Notes under the pieces: generated by a model
Told to the model about the DNA's origin: nothing
What the model saw: only the letters and a program-made list of their open reading frames with translations
The model's database searches: none
Shown: one piece after another, positions 25,287 to 33,844 of the stretch
How positions within the stretch are numbered: position 1 is the stretch's first letter
How the letters are laid out: each line of letters opens with the position of its first letter
Translations under genes and position numbers: made by a program
Source: Bacillota bacterium
Lineage (GTDB): Bacteria > Bacillota > Clostridia > Lachnospirales > Cellulosilyticaceae
Length of the DNA stretch: 64,000 bases
Assembly (NCBI GenBank): GCA_023410675.1
Contig: JAEYPM010000038.1
Location: 62,001-126,000 of the forward strand
Reading direction: 5' to 3'

Positions 25287-25663
25287 ATGTATCCAGTGCC
25301 ATTAAATTTAGCGACTAATGTGCCGTCTTCATCAAAAATATCAACAACATAGTTACAGAGTTTGCGGCTTGAAGAAATTTCTTTAGCCTTAGCTGTTAGC
25401 TTCTTGCCTGTAGGGGACTTAAAGTAAGCGATAGAAGCATTAATACTAACTGTAACAAGACCTTTAGCATTTGAAGCAGCAGCAAAGGCAAAATCTGCTA
25501 GTGTAAAGAATACACCACCTTGAACAATATTTACACCATTTAAATGTTTTTCTTCAAGTGCCAGTTCTGCTTCAGCATAGCCTATATCTATCTTAGTAAG
25601 CTTAATACCTGTATAAGAAGCAAAACGATCATTGTCAACATGTTTAGTCATATCATGATTCAT
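25277..25663 (-). CDS. PaaI-type hotdog thioesterase
   Basis: A 128-aa hotdog-fold protein. YTGIKLTKIDIGYAEAELAL, HLNGVNIVQGGVFFTLADFAFAAASNA and ANALS-like SINASIAYFKSPTGKKLTAKA follow the PaaI order, with the conserved N/G-x-x-x-GG segment before the central helix. These enzymes hydrolyse aryl- or acyl-CoA thioesters. Its convergent position next to phenylacetate-CoA ligase suggests that it relieves trapped phenylacetyl-CoA. Confidence 0.88.
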   Translation of the reverse strand: MNHDMTKHVDNDRFASYTGIKLTKIDIGYAEAELALEEKHLNGVNIVQGGVFFTLADFAFAAASNAKGLVTVSINASIAYFKSPTGKKLTAKAKEISSSRKLCNYVVDIFDEDGTLVAKFNGTGYIKG

Positions 25664-25830
25664 AGAATACCTTCTTCCTAATATCTAGAAACAATGTACC
25701 GTGCTAAATTATTAGAACTGCTCAATGCTATTTCTGTTAAATGCACTTAATTGTTTCTTATATTATAACAATAATATAAGAACATTATAACAAAGATATT
25801 CTACTTATCCACCTATTAAAAGCAATTTTT

Positions 25831-25874
25831 AAAAATTAAAGCACACTATTTCGCTATGAACGAGGTAGTGTGCT
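25831..25874 (-). terminator. Intrinsic terminator of the DUF4261 gene
   Basis: AGCACACTA (25840-25848) and TAGTGTGCT (25866-25874) form a 9-bp stem. Read on the minus strand the stem is followed by TTTAATTTTT, so it ends the gene at 25902-26693. The rest of the 25664-25830 gap is AT-rich with no gene. Confidence 0.75.
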
Positions 25875-25901
25875 AAAAAAATTGTCATGTTTAAGCGGTA
25901 G

Positions 25902-26693
25902 CTATAATAGAACATTCATAACCTGATTGGGTCTATCCCATACAGATTTATTGTATTTTACCATAATCTTGCGCTGCTCATCCTCTCCAATTGTATCACC
26001 ATCATTGATGATAGGACCATTGATCAGCAGATAATTACCAACATTAAAAGCAAACTCAAATGAATCAAAAGCAGGTTTGCTACTTTCTACAATTTCAATC
26101 TCCATATGTCCAAAAGCATCCATGCCTGTAGTTATAATATTACATTTTTCTCCAGGATATTGCTCCACTCTAAAATCAATCCATAGATCAAGTGGTAAAT
26201 AATCAGGATTAAGCTCTAAACATTCACTAATAAAGTACTCTGTTGATTGTACTAATGTACCAGAACCCCAATAGATACCTAGGGCATTTGCAGCTTTAGC
26301 AACAGATGCCGTTAATTGTGTGATGGATATCACTCTTTCTAAAATAGATTTATCTGGGTTCTTAGGCATAATAGAAATGAGTACATGAGCTTGATGCTTT
26401 TTCATGACATCAGTTGCCTCTGGCCAATACCACGCAGTCAGACATGGTCCTTCTAGATCATTCCATGGAATAGGGGCAGGGATAAAAGATATAAAAGCAA
26501 TTTCATTATCTATGTTAAAAATGATGTTCCCATCTTTTTCTTGAATGTCACTTAAATTAAGCCCCTGTGGAGAAAGCTCAGTAAATAACTTGAATAGTGA
26601 ATCAATATCAGGAATAGCATATTTTTCTAAAGCTACCATTGCTATTATTGAATTCTCATTACCACCTAAATTCGAAGAAGTGTCAAAAATCAT
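25902..26693 (-). CDS. DUF4261-domain protein
   Basis: A 263-aa soluble protein. The stretch WYWPEATDVMKKHQAHVLISIMP, then LTASVAKAANALGIYWGSGTLVQSTEYF and LPLDLWIDFRV, is the arrangement seen in DUF4261 proteins, often found near polymorphic toxin or immunity loci. No catalytic residues are known to me. The gene is isolated, with its own terminator. GGAGG precedes the ATG on the minus strand. Confidence 0.75.
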   Translation of the reverse strand: MIFDTSSNLGGNENSIIAMVALEKYAIPDIDSLFKLFTELSPQGLNLSDIQEKDGNIIFNIDNEIAFISFIPAPIPWNDLEGPCLTAWYWPEATDVMKKHQAHVLISIMPKNPDKSILERVISITQLTASVAKAANALGIYWGSGTLVQSTEYFISECLELNPDYLPLDLWIDFRVEQYPGEKCNIITTGMDAFGHMEIEIVESSKPAFDSFEFAFNVGNYLLINGPIINDGDTIGEDEQRKIMVKYNKSVWDRPNQVMNVLL

Positions 26694-27016
26694 CTTAAAC
26701 CTCCCTAAAAAGTATATAAAGTAGAAAAAGTAAGAAATATATATTAAATTGCATTTTTAAAATAATATTAACATTATATTAATAATTTGTAAACAGAAAT
26801 TTTTGCAATATTACTTAAAAAATACAACATATTTAGCAAATTGTCTTAAATTTAAGTTAAATGAATATTATGTCGAAGTGAACTAGTATCAAAAGATAGA
26901 TAATGATATAATCAAAGCAATACATATCATTTTTATATAGAATAAGGCAATCTTTAAAATGTGAATTCTATGTATATAATGTAAGTTCTATATATTATAG
27001 GAGGGGGAAAGGGACT
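26694..27016. other. AT-rich divergent intergenic region
   Basis: 323 bp between the divergent DUF4261 and rhomboid genes. It contains a TATAAT at 26975-26980 toward the rhomboid gene and the 11-mer ATGTGAATTCT at 26959-26969, whose exact reverse complement occurs in two other promoter regions of the window. No gene or strong hairpin seen. Confidence 0.5.
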
Positions 27017-27607
27017 ATGAAGATAAACATACGCAGTATTTTTGCACGCTTACACTACAACTCAGTGGTGATACTTACTTTGACATTTATGTCTTTGCTC
27101 GTACTTGGACTTCAGCAAATTCCAGGAGGAAATTTTACCAGACTATTCTTCTCAACTTATAGGAGCAGCCCATATGATTTGCTTTTTTATGTTAGATTAT
27201 TTGGACACATACTGGGACATGCAGGATGGGATCACTATATCAGTAACTTTCTAATTATTTTAATGATAGGTCCAATACTTGAAGAAAAGTATGGTTCAAA
27301 AAACTTAGTAATTATGATTCTGGTTACTGCTTTAGTCACAGCATTAATCAATATTCTTTTTTTCGCAAATATTGCAATTCTAGGGGCAAGTGGCATTGTA
27401 TTTATGTTCATCTTACTCAGTTCCTTTGTCAATGTAAAAGAAGGGAAAATACCTATTACCTTTATTCTTGTCATTATCATTTATCTAGGTGGAGAAATTA
27501 TTAATGGCATTTTGGTGAGGGATAATATTTCTCAACTTGGACATTTAGTAGGTGGCATTTGTGGCAGTGCCTTTGGGTTTGTTTTGTCTAGAAAACGTAA
27601 AGTTTAA
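27017..27607 (+). CDS. Rhomboid-family intramembrane serine protease
   Basis: A 196-aa protein with about six membrane segments. GHAGWDHYISNF matches the rhomboid H-x-x-x-N loop, ILGASGIVFMF holds the catalytic serine (GxSG) and QLGHLVGGICG the catalytic histidine, so the Ser-His dyad is complete. Rhomboids cleave membrane proteins within the bilayer. AGGAGGGGG lies before the ATG. Confidence 0.9.
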   Translation: MKINIRSIFARLHYNSVVILTLTFMSLLVLGLQQIPGGNFTRLFFSTYRSSPYDLLFYVRLFGHILGHAGWDHYISNFLIILMIGPILEEKYGSKNLVIMILVTALVTALINILFFANIAILGASGIVFMFILLSSFVNVKEGKIPITFILVIIIYLGGEIINGILVRDNISQLGHLVGGICGSAFGFVLSRKRKV

Positions 27608-27678
27608 AATGATTTAGAAACGAATAGATAGCTGATACTGATAGCACCACAAATAAATGCATTAAAGGCAAAGCTATA

Positions 27679-27736
27679 TTGACAAATAATAAAAACATAG
27701 CTATTATTATAATTAAATATTACGAATATCGTAATA
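27679..27736 (+). promoter_or_regulatory. Promoter and palindromic operator
   Basis: TTGACA (27679-27684), 17-nt spacer, TATTAT (27702-27707). Just after the expected start site lies a perfect palindrome, TATTACGA-ATA-TCGTAATA (27718-27736), directly before the AAGGAGG ribosome binding site. This is the usual place for a repressor to block transcription. No regulator gene is adjacent. Confidence 0.7.
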
Positions 27737-27754
27737 TACGAAGGAGGTAATGGT

Positions 27755-28297
27755 ATGTTTTTAAGAAGTGTCGAAAGATTAGCAAAACCAAGCATTATGA
27801 TAGGAGCATTTATTCTTTTTGTTGGCATTATGATACCTATTAACACGGTATTTGCACCAGATTTTAAGTATCTTACACAAACTTTTGGGTACACTGCAAA
27901 AGAGGCGTATAAGATGATTGAGAGTTATGGCGTTTTAGGAAGAGCACTACATCTTAAGGTATTATTTGCAGATATTGCTATGGTTATTTTATATAGCATT
28001 TTCTTTTCTACAACTATCTATAAGGCTTTTAATGTGCTTATGAAGAAAAAGCAAATGGTATCTATTTTATGCTTTATACCTTTCATGTTAGCTGTGATTC
28101 AGATGATAGAAATTATTTTGCTTTTTATTATACTCACACAATACCCAAAGGTTTTAGAAAGTTTGGCTGAGTTATCAGGTTACATAACGAGTATAAAGAT
28201 TGCTCTCACGCCTATTTGCTTTCTCTTACCTTTAGTAGGATGTGCTGGTGTTATAATGAAAAAAATACTGGTTAAAGGAACTAAAGGCTATAAATAA
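27755..28297 (+). CDS. Hypothetical four-helix membrane protein
   Basis: A 180-aa protein with about four hydrophobic segments (residues ~15-35, 65-88, 102-128, 145-168) and a cytoplasmic lysine-rich tail. I do not recognise the family. It is a single-gene unit with a strong promoter and the palindromic operator at 27718-27736, so it is probably induced by a specific signal. Confidence 0.7.
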   Translation: MFLRSVERLAKPSIMIGAFILFVGIMIPINTVFAPDFKYLTQTFGYTAKEAYKMIESYGVLGRALHLKVLFADIAMVILYSIFFSTTIYKAFNVLMKKKQMVSILCFIPFMLAVIQMIEIILLFIILTQYPKVLESLAELSGYITSIKIALTPICFLLPLVGCAGVIMKKILVKGTKGYK

Positions 28298-28429
28298 CAT
28301 TATTTTATAAATATGTAACAATTGTTATTTGGACCTAATATTTATTCATAAAAAACGAGCTGATAAGTGCCGAGGATTTGGTATAAATCACGAAATATAT
28401 TGTGAGTGGTGCGTTTGATGTGCTTAAAG

Positions 28430-28458
28430 TTGACAAAGGATTTTAAATATGATAGCAT
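28430..28458 (+). promoter_or_regulatory. Promoter of the cohesin-protein gene
   Basis: TTGACA (28430-28435), 17-nt spacer and a weak -10 TAGCAT (28453-28458). Confidence 0.45.
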
Positions 28459-28531
28459 TTTTATAGCATAATTATTCATAATAGAGGGATTATGTATGCT
28501 GAAAATTATAAAGAGTAAGGGGCTAATAAAT

Positions 28532-29416
28532 ATGAAAAAAGTATTGTATTTGTTAATGTCATTTGTTGTTATCATGAGTTGTGCATTAAGTGTTTTAGCT
28601 GCTCCGTCAAACACCATTGAACTAAGTGCTACAAACATTACTGCTAAAGCAGGAACGGTAGTAAAAGTCCCTGTATCAGTAAAAAATATAAGCGATGGAA
28701 TTTACTGTGCACAGCTAAAATATCAGTTTGATGCTTCAAAACTTAAAGTGAAAAGTGTAGTTAGGGGAGAACTCATTAATAGTAAGCAAGATTATTTTCT
28801 TGCAAGCAATAGTAAACAAGACTGGGTTATGGCTATCATTGAAGCTACAGACTATGATGATGCTATAGTCAATAACGGCATAGTCATGTACATAGAATTT
28901 GAAGTGTTACAGGATGTAACGAACCTAAAGTTGGCGTGTGATGGGGCAAATACGGCTTTCTTTGGTACAAATTATAAGGAAATAAACTATGTATCTCAAA
29001 ATGTTGAATTAAATACAAAGATGGAAGTGCAAGTTGGATCTATAACAGGAAAAGCAGGAACAGTGGTAACAGTCCCTGTATCAGTAAATAACGTAAATAC
29101 AGGAATCTATTGTGCACAGTTAAAATATAAATTTGATGCTTCAAAACTTAAAGTGAAAAGTGTAGTAAGAGGAGAACTTATTAATAGTAAACAAGATTAT
29201 TTTCTTACAAGCAATAGCAAACAAGATTGGGTTATGGCTGTAATTGAAGCTAGAGACTATGATGATGCTATAGTAAAAAATGGTACAATCATGTACTTAG
29301 AATTTGAATTGTTACAAGATGTAACAGGCATGAAGATAACATGTGATGGGGCTAATACAGCTTTCTTTGGTACAAATTATAAGGAAATTAATTATGTAGA
29401 TTCTGCTTCTAAATAA
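28532..29416 (+). CDS. Secreted protein with two tandem cohesin-like domains
   Basis: About 294 aa. A signal peptide (MKKVLYLLMSFVVIMSCALSVLA) is followed by two ~135-residue repeats, each opening with AKAGTVVxVPVSVxN, then GIYCAQLKYxFDASKLKVKSV and a C-terminal GANTAFFGTNYKEINYV. The AGxxVxVPV...Y.A...L.YD.. pattern is that of cohesins. No dockerin, CBM or anchor is present. The repeats are near identical at DNA level with a 405-bp offset, so the duplication is recent. I start at 28532 because the signal peptide begins there; an ATG at 28496 with AGAGGG upstream would add 12 residues. Possible role: a small scaffold for dockerin enzymes encoded elsewhere. Confidence 0.8.
   Translation: MKKVLYLLMSFVVIMSCALSVLAAPSNTIELSATNITAKAGTVVKVPVSVKNISDGIYCAQLKYQFDASKLKVKSVVRGELINSKQDYFLASNSKQDWVMAIIEATDYDDAIVNNGIVMYIEFEVLQDVTNLKLACDGANTAFFGTNYKEINYVSQNVELNTKMEVQVGSITGKAGTVVTVPVSVNNVNTGIYCAQLKYKFDASKLKVKSVVRGELINSKQDYFLTSNSKQDWVMAVIEARDYDDAIVKNGTIMYLEFELLQDVTGMKITCDGANTAFFGTNYKEINYVDSASK
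28725..29400 (+). repeat. 405-bp tandem duplication inside the cohesin gene
   Basis: The segment around 28730-28855 (ATGCTTCAAAACTTAAAG...) recurs at 29135-29260 with only a few silent or single-residue changes; the whole domain unit repeats with an offset of 405 bp. This points to recent unequal duplication. Confidence 0.85.
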
Positions 29417-29477
29417 AGTGTAAAATTTATGTTTAAGCTATGAATTTTATAGAAGTTATTTCAATGAGCGTATATAA

Positions 29478-29523
29478 AAATAAACCTTCTAAACCTTAGT
29501 TGTTTAGAAGGTTTATTTTTTTG
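29478..29523 (+). terminator. Intrinsic terminator after the cohesin gene
   Basis: AAATAAACCTTCTAAAC (29478-29494) and GTTTAGAAGGTTTATTT (29502-29518) form a perfect 17-bp stem with a 7-nt loop, followed by T residues. Confidence 0.93.
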
Positions 29524-29862
29524 AAAAAACTTAAACGATTTGCAAAGAACATGAAGGAGCTTTTTAGTCTATTTTTAAGATATCTATAAGTGGCAGAGGG
29601 CGTATTACAAAAATTTATTATTTATGTAAACATAAAAATATCATGAAAATTTGATTTTTGTACATTTTGCTTTTAAGTACATATTTTTTTTGATATTTTA
29701 TGACAAGAAATATATAACAAAATTATACATAATATTTTATGTTGTTAAAAATAAATATAAATTTGTAAATACTTATATATTTATATAGAAAATTAGATAA
29801 TAATATGTTAACATAGAAATGAGAATGGAATTGAATAAATATTCAAAATAATTAGAAAGGAA
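29524..29862. other. Very AT-rich region before the natural-product cluster
   Basis: About 340 bp, mostly A and T, between the cohesin terminator and the first biosynthetic gene. Several TATAAT-like strings exist (for example 29800-29808) but none has a convincing -35 partner. No gene or strong hairpin seen. It presumably holds the promoter of the cluster. Confidence 0.5.
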
Positions 29863-31386
29863 ATGACTGCTTTGATTTGGAACATATTAAAAAATTCTGC
29901 AGATAAATATAAAGACCATATAGCAATTGAATATGGAGATCAAAAGATTTCGTATGATGAGTTATATCAAAGAGCAATACAGCTTTCAGAGGAATTAAAA
30001 CAACTTGGAATGAAAAAGGGCGATAATGTTTTACTCGCAATGGACAATTGTATTGAGTTTGCTCAGGCATTTTTTGCTATTAATTTAGCAGGGGGAACAA
30101 TTATACCAGTTTATATGAATATAGGTGAAAATAAGCTAATTAATATTATTAATTTTTATGAGATAAAATTTATTTTAACCATAAAAAAATATCAAAAGAT
30201 ATTGGGTAAGGTGGTTCAAAATGAAATAAATTCATTGAGTCACATTTTATATATAACCAATCTAAAAGAGTCTTTAGATAAGGAGATACAACTTACTTCA
30301 GAAAAATTGCTAACCACTTCTTCACCATATGAAAACTCAGAAGTACCAGCAATTATTTTATTTTCTTCTGGAACAACAAGTATGCCAAAAGGGATTATGC
30401 TTTCAGACAATAACATTCAAACTAATGTAGAAGCTATTTCAGATTATTTACATTTAAAAGATGAGGATAAGATATTGCTCATTAAAAATATTAATCATGC
30501 ATCAAGTATTACAGGAGAGCTCCTTGTATCAATCAATAATGGGTCAACGTTATTTATGGTAACGGGTATCCTTACAGCATCTCATATTATGGAAACAATA
30601 GAAAAAAATAAAATAACAGTATTGTTTGGCGTCCCCACTATTTTATCAGCCATGATGACACATAGTGACTTTGACCAATACGATTTAACAAGTCTTAAGA
30701 TTATTAATTTTTATGGAGCAAGTATGGCAAGTAGTAAAATCAAAGAATTAGCCACAAAATTCCCAAAGGCAAATATCATTTATTCCTATGGATTAACAGA
30801 GGCTGCTCCAAGAGTTACTTATATTATGAGGGATGCTTTGCTAAAAAAAGAAGGTTCAAGTGGAATACCTATAAAAGATGTAGAAGTTAGGATTGTCCTA
30901 GAAGATAAGGAAGTGACTCCTTACACTGTTGGTGAGATTTGTGTAAAGGGACCTAATGTTATGGTAGGATATTACAAAAATAGTCAGATGACTAAAGATA
31001 AATTAAGAGACAATTGGTTACATACTGGAGATTTGGGATACAAGGATGAAGATGGCTATCTATACGTAACTGGAAGAAAAGATAATTTAATCATAAAGAC
31101 AGGGAAAAATATTTATCCAGAAGAGATAGAGGCCGTCATCATGGGGGTAAAAGGTGTAAAAGAAGTTTTGGTAAGAGGAGAAGAAGATGATCTTTTAGGA
31201 GAAGATATAGTAGCCTATATAGTGATGGCAAATGACACGACTGTAAAATTACTGGATATTTTGAAGCATTGTCAAAATGAATTAGAGGATTATAAAATCC
31301 CAGGGAAAGTGTATAAGGTAGACTCTTTAGAAAAAACAATAAGTGGGAAAATTATTAGAAAACAAGTAATAAATAATAAATCATAA
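29863..31386 (+). CDS. Acyl/fatty-acid adenylate-forming ligase of the natural-product cluster
   Basis: A 507-aa ANL-superfamily enzyme with FSSGTTSMPKGIMLS (about residue 165), YSYGLTEAAPRVTYI, TGDLGYKDEDGYLYVTGRKDNLIIKTGKNIYPEEIE and the C-terminal catalytic lysine in KTISGKIIRK. It activates a carboxylic acid as the adenylate. A free-standing carrier protein gene follows after 18 nt, so the natural acceptor is probably the ACP's pantetheine rather than CoA. It opens the biosynthetic operon. Confidence 0.88.
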   Translation: MTALIWNILKNSADKYKDHIAIEYGDQKISYDELYQRAIQLSEELKQLGMKKGDNVLLAMDNCIEFAQAFFAINLAGGTIIPVYMNIGENKLINIINFYEIKFILTIKKYQKILGKVVQNEINSLSHILYITNLKESLDKEIQLTSEKLLTTSSPYENSEVPAIILFSSGTTSMPKGIMLSDNNIQTNVEAISDYLHLKDEDKILLIKNINHASSITGELLVSINNGSTLFMVTGILTASHIMETIEKNKITVLFGVPTILSAMMTHSDFDQYDLTSLKIINFYGASMASSKIKELATKFPKANIIYSYGLTEAAPRVTYIMRDALLKKEGSSGIPIKDVEVRIVLEDKEVTPYTVGEICVKGPNVMVGYYKNSQMTKDKLRDNWLHTGDLGYKDEDGYLYVTGRKDNLIIKTGKNIYPEEIEAVIMGVKGVKEVLVRGEEDDLLGEDIVAYIVMANDTTVKLLDILKHCQNELEDYKIPGKVYKVDSLEKTISGKIIRKQVINNKS

Positions 31387-31404
31387 AAGAGAAGGAGAAT
31401 AAAG

Positions 31405-31662
31405 GTGAATACAGTAGATCAAAAACTAAAGGGAATAATTATGAAGAATATGAGAATAGGTATTGAAGTAGAAGATATAGAAGAGGATTCAGATATTATC
31501 AATGATTTTATGTTTGATTCTATTCAAATATTAAGATTGATAACACATATTGAAAATGAATTCGATATTGTAATAGAAAATGAAGATAACCTAGTAGACA
31601 TGCTTCAATGCTATGGATCACTAAGAGCATATATTGAAGAACGCATTGCCATGGAGGCGTAA
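31405..31662 (+). CDS. Free-standing acyl carrier protein
   Basis: An 85-aa four-helix carrier protein. FMFDSIQILRLITHIENEFDI has the phosphopantetheine serine in the DS(I/L)xxL motif, near residue 35. GTG start with GAAGGAGAA upstream. It lies between the two adenylating enzymes and most likely carries the acyl group made by the upstream ligase, as BtrI does for BtrH in butirosin synthesis. Confidence 0.88.
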   Translation: MNTVDQKLKGIIMKNMRIGIEVEDIEEDSDIINDFMFDSIQILRLITHIENEFDIVIENEDNLVDMLQCYGSLRAYIEERIAMEA

Positions 31663-31664
31663 AG

Positions 31665-32846
31665 ATGCTACATCAAAAAGAAAAAGAGATAAAGAAAGTG
31701 TTAAAGTTTTTATCTAAAAACAATACATATTTTAGCAAAATATTTAGTGAGCATACTATTGATTTAGAAGAACCTATTGAAACTCTATTTAGTAAATTAC
31801 CCATTGTAACAAAACAAGACATTAGAGAAAACTATGAAGACTATATATCTAATATTAATTTAGAGAAGATAGGAGAATATACCAGTGGATCTACAGGGAC
31901 TCCAGTCAACTGTGTGAAAACACGAGCCGAAAGGACTTTAGCAGGCATAAATGTATGGCAACAAAGACATAAATGGGATAAGGAAGTTGATTTAAATAAC
32001 TATATTTATTTATATGATTCAAGTACATATAAAAAAGTAGGAAATCCCTTGAATTTTGAAAAAGGCAATATGATAAGATGCTTTAATAGACTAATGGAAT
32101 ATTCACCAAGGTGGATATCTGGTCCAATTTCAAGTTTTGAAAGATATGCTAAGCTTATTGAAAATAAAGAGATAAAGTATAAACCTGGTGTTATCAAATT
32201 TATCGAATTGGCAGGAGAATATTCTAGTAAAGAACAAAGAGAGTACGTAGAGAAAGTATTTCAGTGTAAAACAATTAATCATTATGGAACTATTGAAAGT
32301 TGGTGTATAGCTTATGAATGCCCCCATGGGCATTTACATGTTCAAAACAACTTATTTTATGCTGAAGTGGTAAATAAAAGGAATCTAGTTGATCAAACGC
32401 CAATTGGAGAAATTACCATTACAAGTTTATATAATAAACTAATGCCCCTTGTAAGATATAACATTCAAGACTTAGGAACAATTGAGGAAGTGGATTGTGA
32501 ATGCGGACAAAAATCTCAAGTTATTTGTTTGGCAGGAGGCAGGACAGGAGATGTAATAGCTGGAACAAATGATATTTTAGGAGAATTATTTTTCAAAAGA
32601 GGAATTTACAAAGTCATTCAAAAGCTTGGGGACTGCATTAATGGCTTCAGAGTGGAGCAAATAAAGCTTAATCAATTTTTAGTTTATATTGAAAAAGGAA
32701 CAGGTTATGTTGAAGAGGCTGAAAATATTATGAGTAAGCATATAATTGCGGGATTAGGTAAAGATACACAAGTTCAGTATAAGTATGTGGATAGCATTCC
32801 GCCATTGCCATCAGGAAAGGTTAAAATATTTTATTCACATTTATAG
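31665..32846 (+). CDS. PaaK/CapK-like adenylate-forming enzyme
   Basis: A 393-aa protein resembling phenylacetate-CoA ligases and CapK. KLPIVTKQDIRENY near residue 45 and EYTSGSTGTPVNCVKTRAE near 70 are the PaaK-type start and ATP loop; HYGTIESWCIAYECPHGHLHVQNN corresponds to the acyl-adenylate and zinc-binding region; CECGQ and GGRTGD follow. The gene begins 2 nt after the ACP stop codon. It may activate a second acid unit. Substrate unknown. Confidence 0.8.
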   Translation: MLHQKEKEIKKVLKFLSKNNTYFSKIFSEHTIDLEEPIETLFSKLPIVTKQDIRENYEDYISNINLEKIGEYTSGSTGTPVNCVKTRAERTLAGINVWQQRHKWDKEVDLNNYIYLYDSSTYKKVGNPLNFEKGNMIRCFNRLMEYSPRWISGPISSFERYAKLIENKEIKYKPGVIKFIELAGEYSSKEQREYVEKVFQCKTINHYGTIESWCIAYECPHGHLHVQNNLFYAEVVNKRNLVDQTPIGEITITSLYNKLMPLVRYNIQDLGTIEEVDCECGQKSQVICLAGGRTGDVIAGTNDILGELFFKRGIYKVIQKLGDCINGFRVEQIKLNQFLVYIEKGTGYVEEAENIMSKHIIAGLGKDTQVQYKYVDSIPPLPSGKVKIFYSHL

Positions 32847-32870
32847 TATTGGTTAAAGGAGACAGGGATT

Positions 32871-33827
32871 ATGAGAACACAGTTTAAGCCTAGACATACT
32901 GCTACATATAATTGTTTAGAAGATGTGCTTGAGTGTATTGCCACAGGGTTTAAAAGAGAACACATCATGATTTATAAAGATGCTTGGGATTTCAATTTTT
33001 TTCAAAAGTCCTTAGGAGATAACAAGATTATAGGCAATAGAGTTGAATCTGGAGAATATAATGCATGGAATAGTCTAGCTCAGTATCATGGTGTAAGGTC
33101 TAAGTGCCATTTTACTTCTAAGAGAGATAAGCAAATGCAGGTATTAATAACAGAACTTGAAAAGAAAAGCCCAGTAGTTCTTTGGTTAGATGGTTACTAT
33201 GTTCCATGGACAAATGTATTTGAAAAGTTGCATATGAAGCATTTTATTGTAGCAGTTGATATTGATCAAGAAAAAGAAATAATTCATGTTGTCGATCCCT
33301 ATTGGAATAAAAGGGTTAATGAACTATCCTTTGATTTTTTTCACCTTTCACAAGCAAAATGTATTACGTTTACTTTAGAAGATCAGCCTGAGATTTTATG
33401 GAAGCAAGTGGTTTCTGAAAGAGTAAAGGCTATTTTAGATAGAGAATATACAGCATTTGATGCAATGAGAGATTTTGCTAGGGAGACAAGAGACAATTTA
33501 GTCATTGCTGATGAAATAAGGGGATTTGAAACACTTAAATATAATTGCCCTTTATTGATGCAGTTAGCAGAAGTGTTTTATAAACGTCTTAATTATTCTA
33601 ATATACTGTTGTTTCTTGGTAAACATAATGAGGTGGATTTGCTGATAGCTGCTGCAGAAAAGATAAAAGAAGCAGGAGAGCGGTGGAGAGAGTACCGAGA
33701 AGTTTTGGTTCACGTAGTAGAAGGCAAGGAAGATGAAAGTAAAATAAAAGTATTTGCTGATAAAGTGATGGCGTTAGCAGATTTTGAGGAAACAGTAGCA
33801 AAGAGTTTATGGGAAGTAAGTCAATAA
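32871..33827 (+). CDS. BtrH-like acyltransferase/cysteine-protease-fold protein (copy 1)
   Basis: A 318-aa protein with the BtrH N-terminal arrangement: a cysteine in YNCLEDVL at residue 15, a VVLWLDGYYVPW strand, a histidine in MKHFIVAVD (~123) and an aspartate in VVDPYW (~143), giving a papain-like Cys-His-Asp triad. The C-terminal ~150 residues are helical. In butirosin synthesis BtrH moves an acyl chain from its carrier protein to an amine; here an ACP lies two genes upstream. Assigned by motif pattern and context. Confidence 0.72.
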   Translation: MRTQFKPRHTATYNCLEDVLECIATGFKREHIMIYKDAWDFNFFQKSLGDNKIIGNRVESGEYNAWNSLAQYHGVRSKCHFTSKRDKQMQVLITELEKKSPVVLWLDGYYVPWTNVFEKLHMKHFIVAVDIDQEKEIIHVVDPYWNKRVNELSFDFFHLSQAKCITFTLEDQPEILWKQVVSERVKAILDREYTAFDAMRDFARETRDNLVIADEIRGFETLKYNCPLLMQLAEVFYKRLNYSNILLFLGKHNEVDLLIAAAEKIKEAGERWREYREVLVHVVEGKEDESKIKVFADKVMALADFEETVAKSLWEVSQ

Positions 33828-33844
33828 CTATGAGGTGTAAAAAA

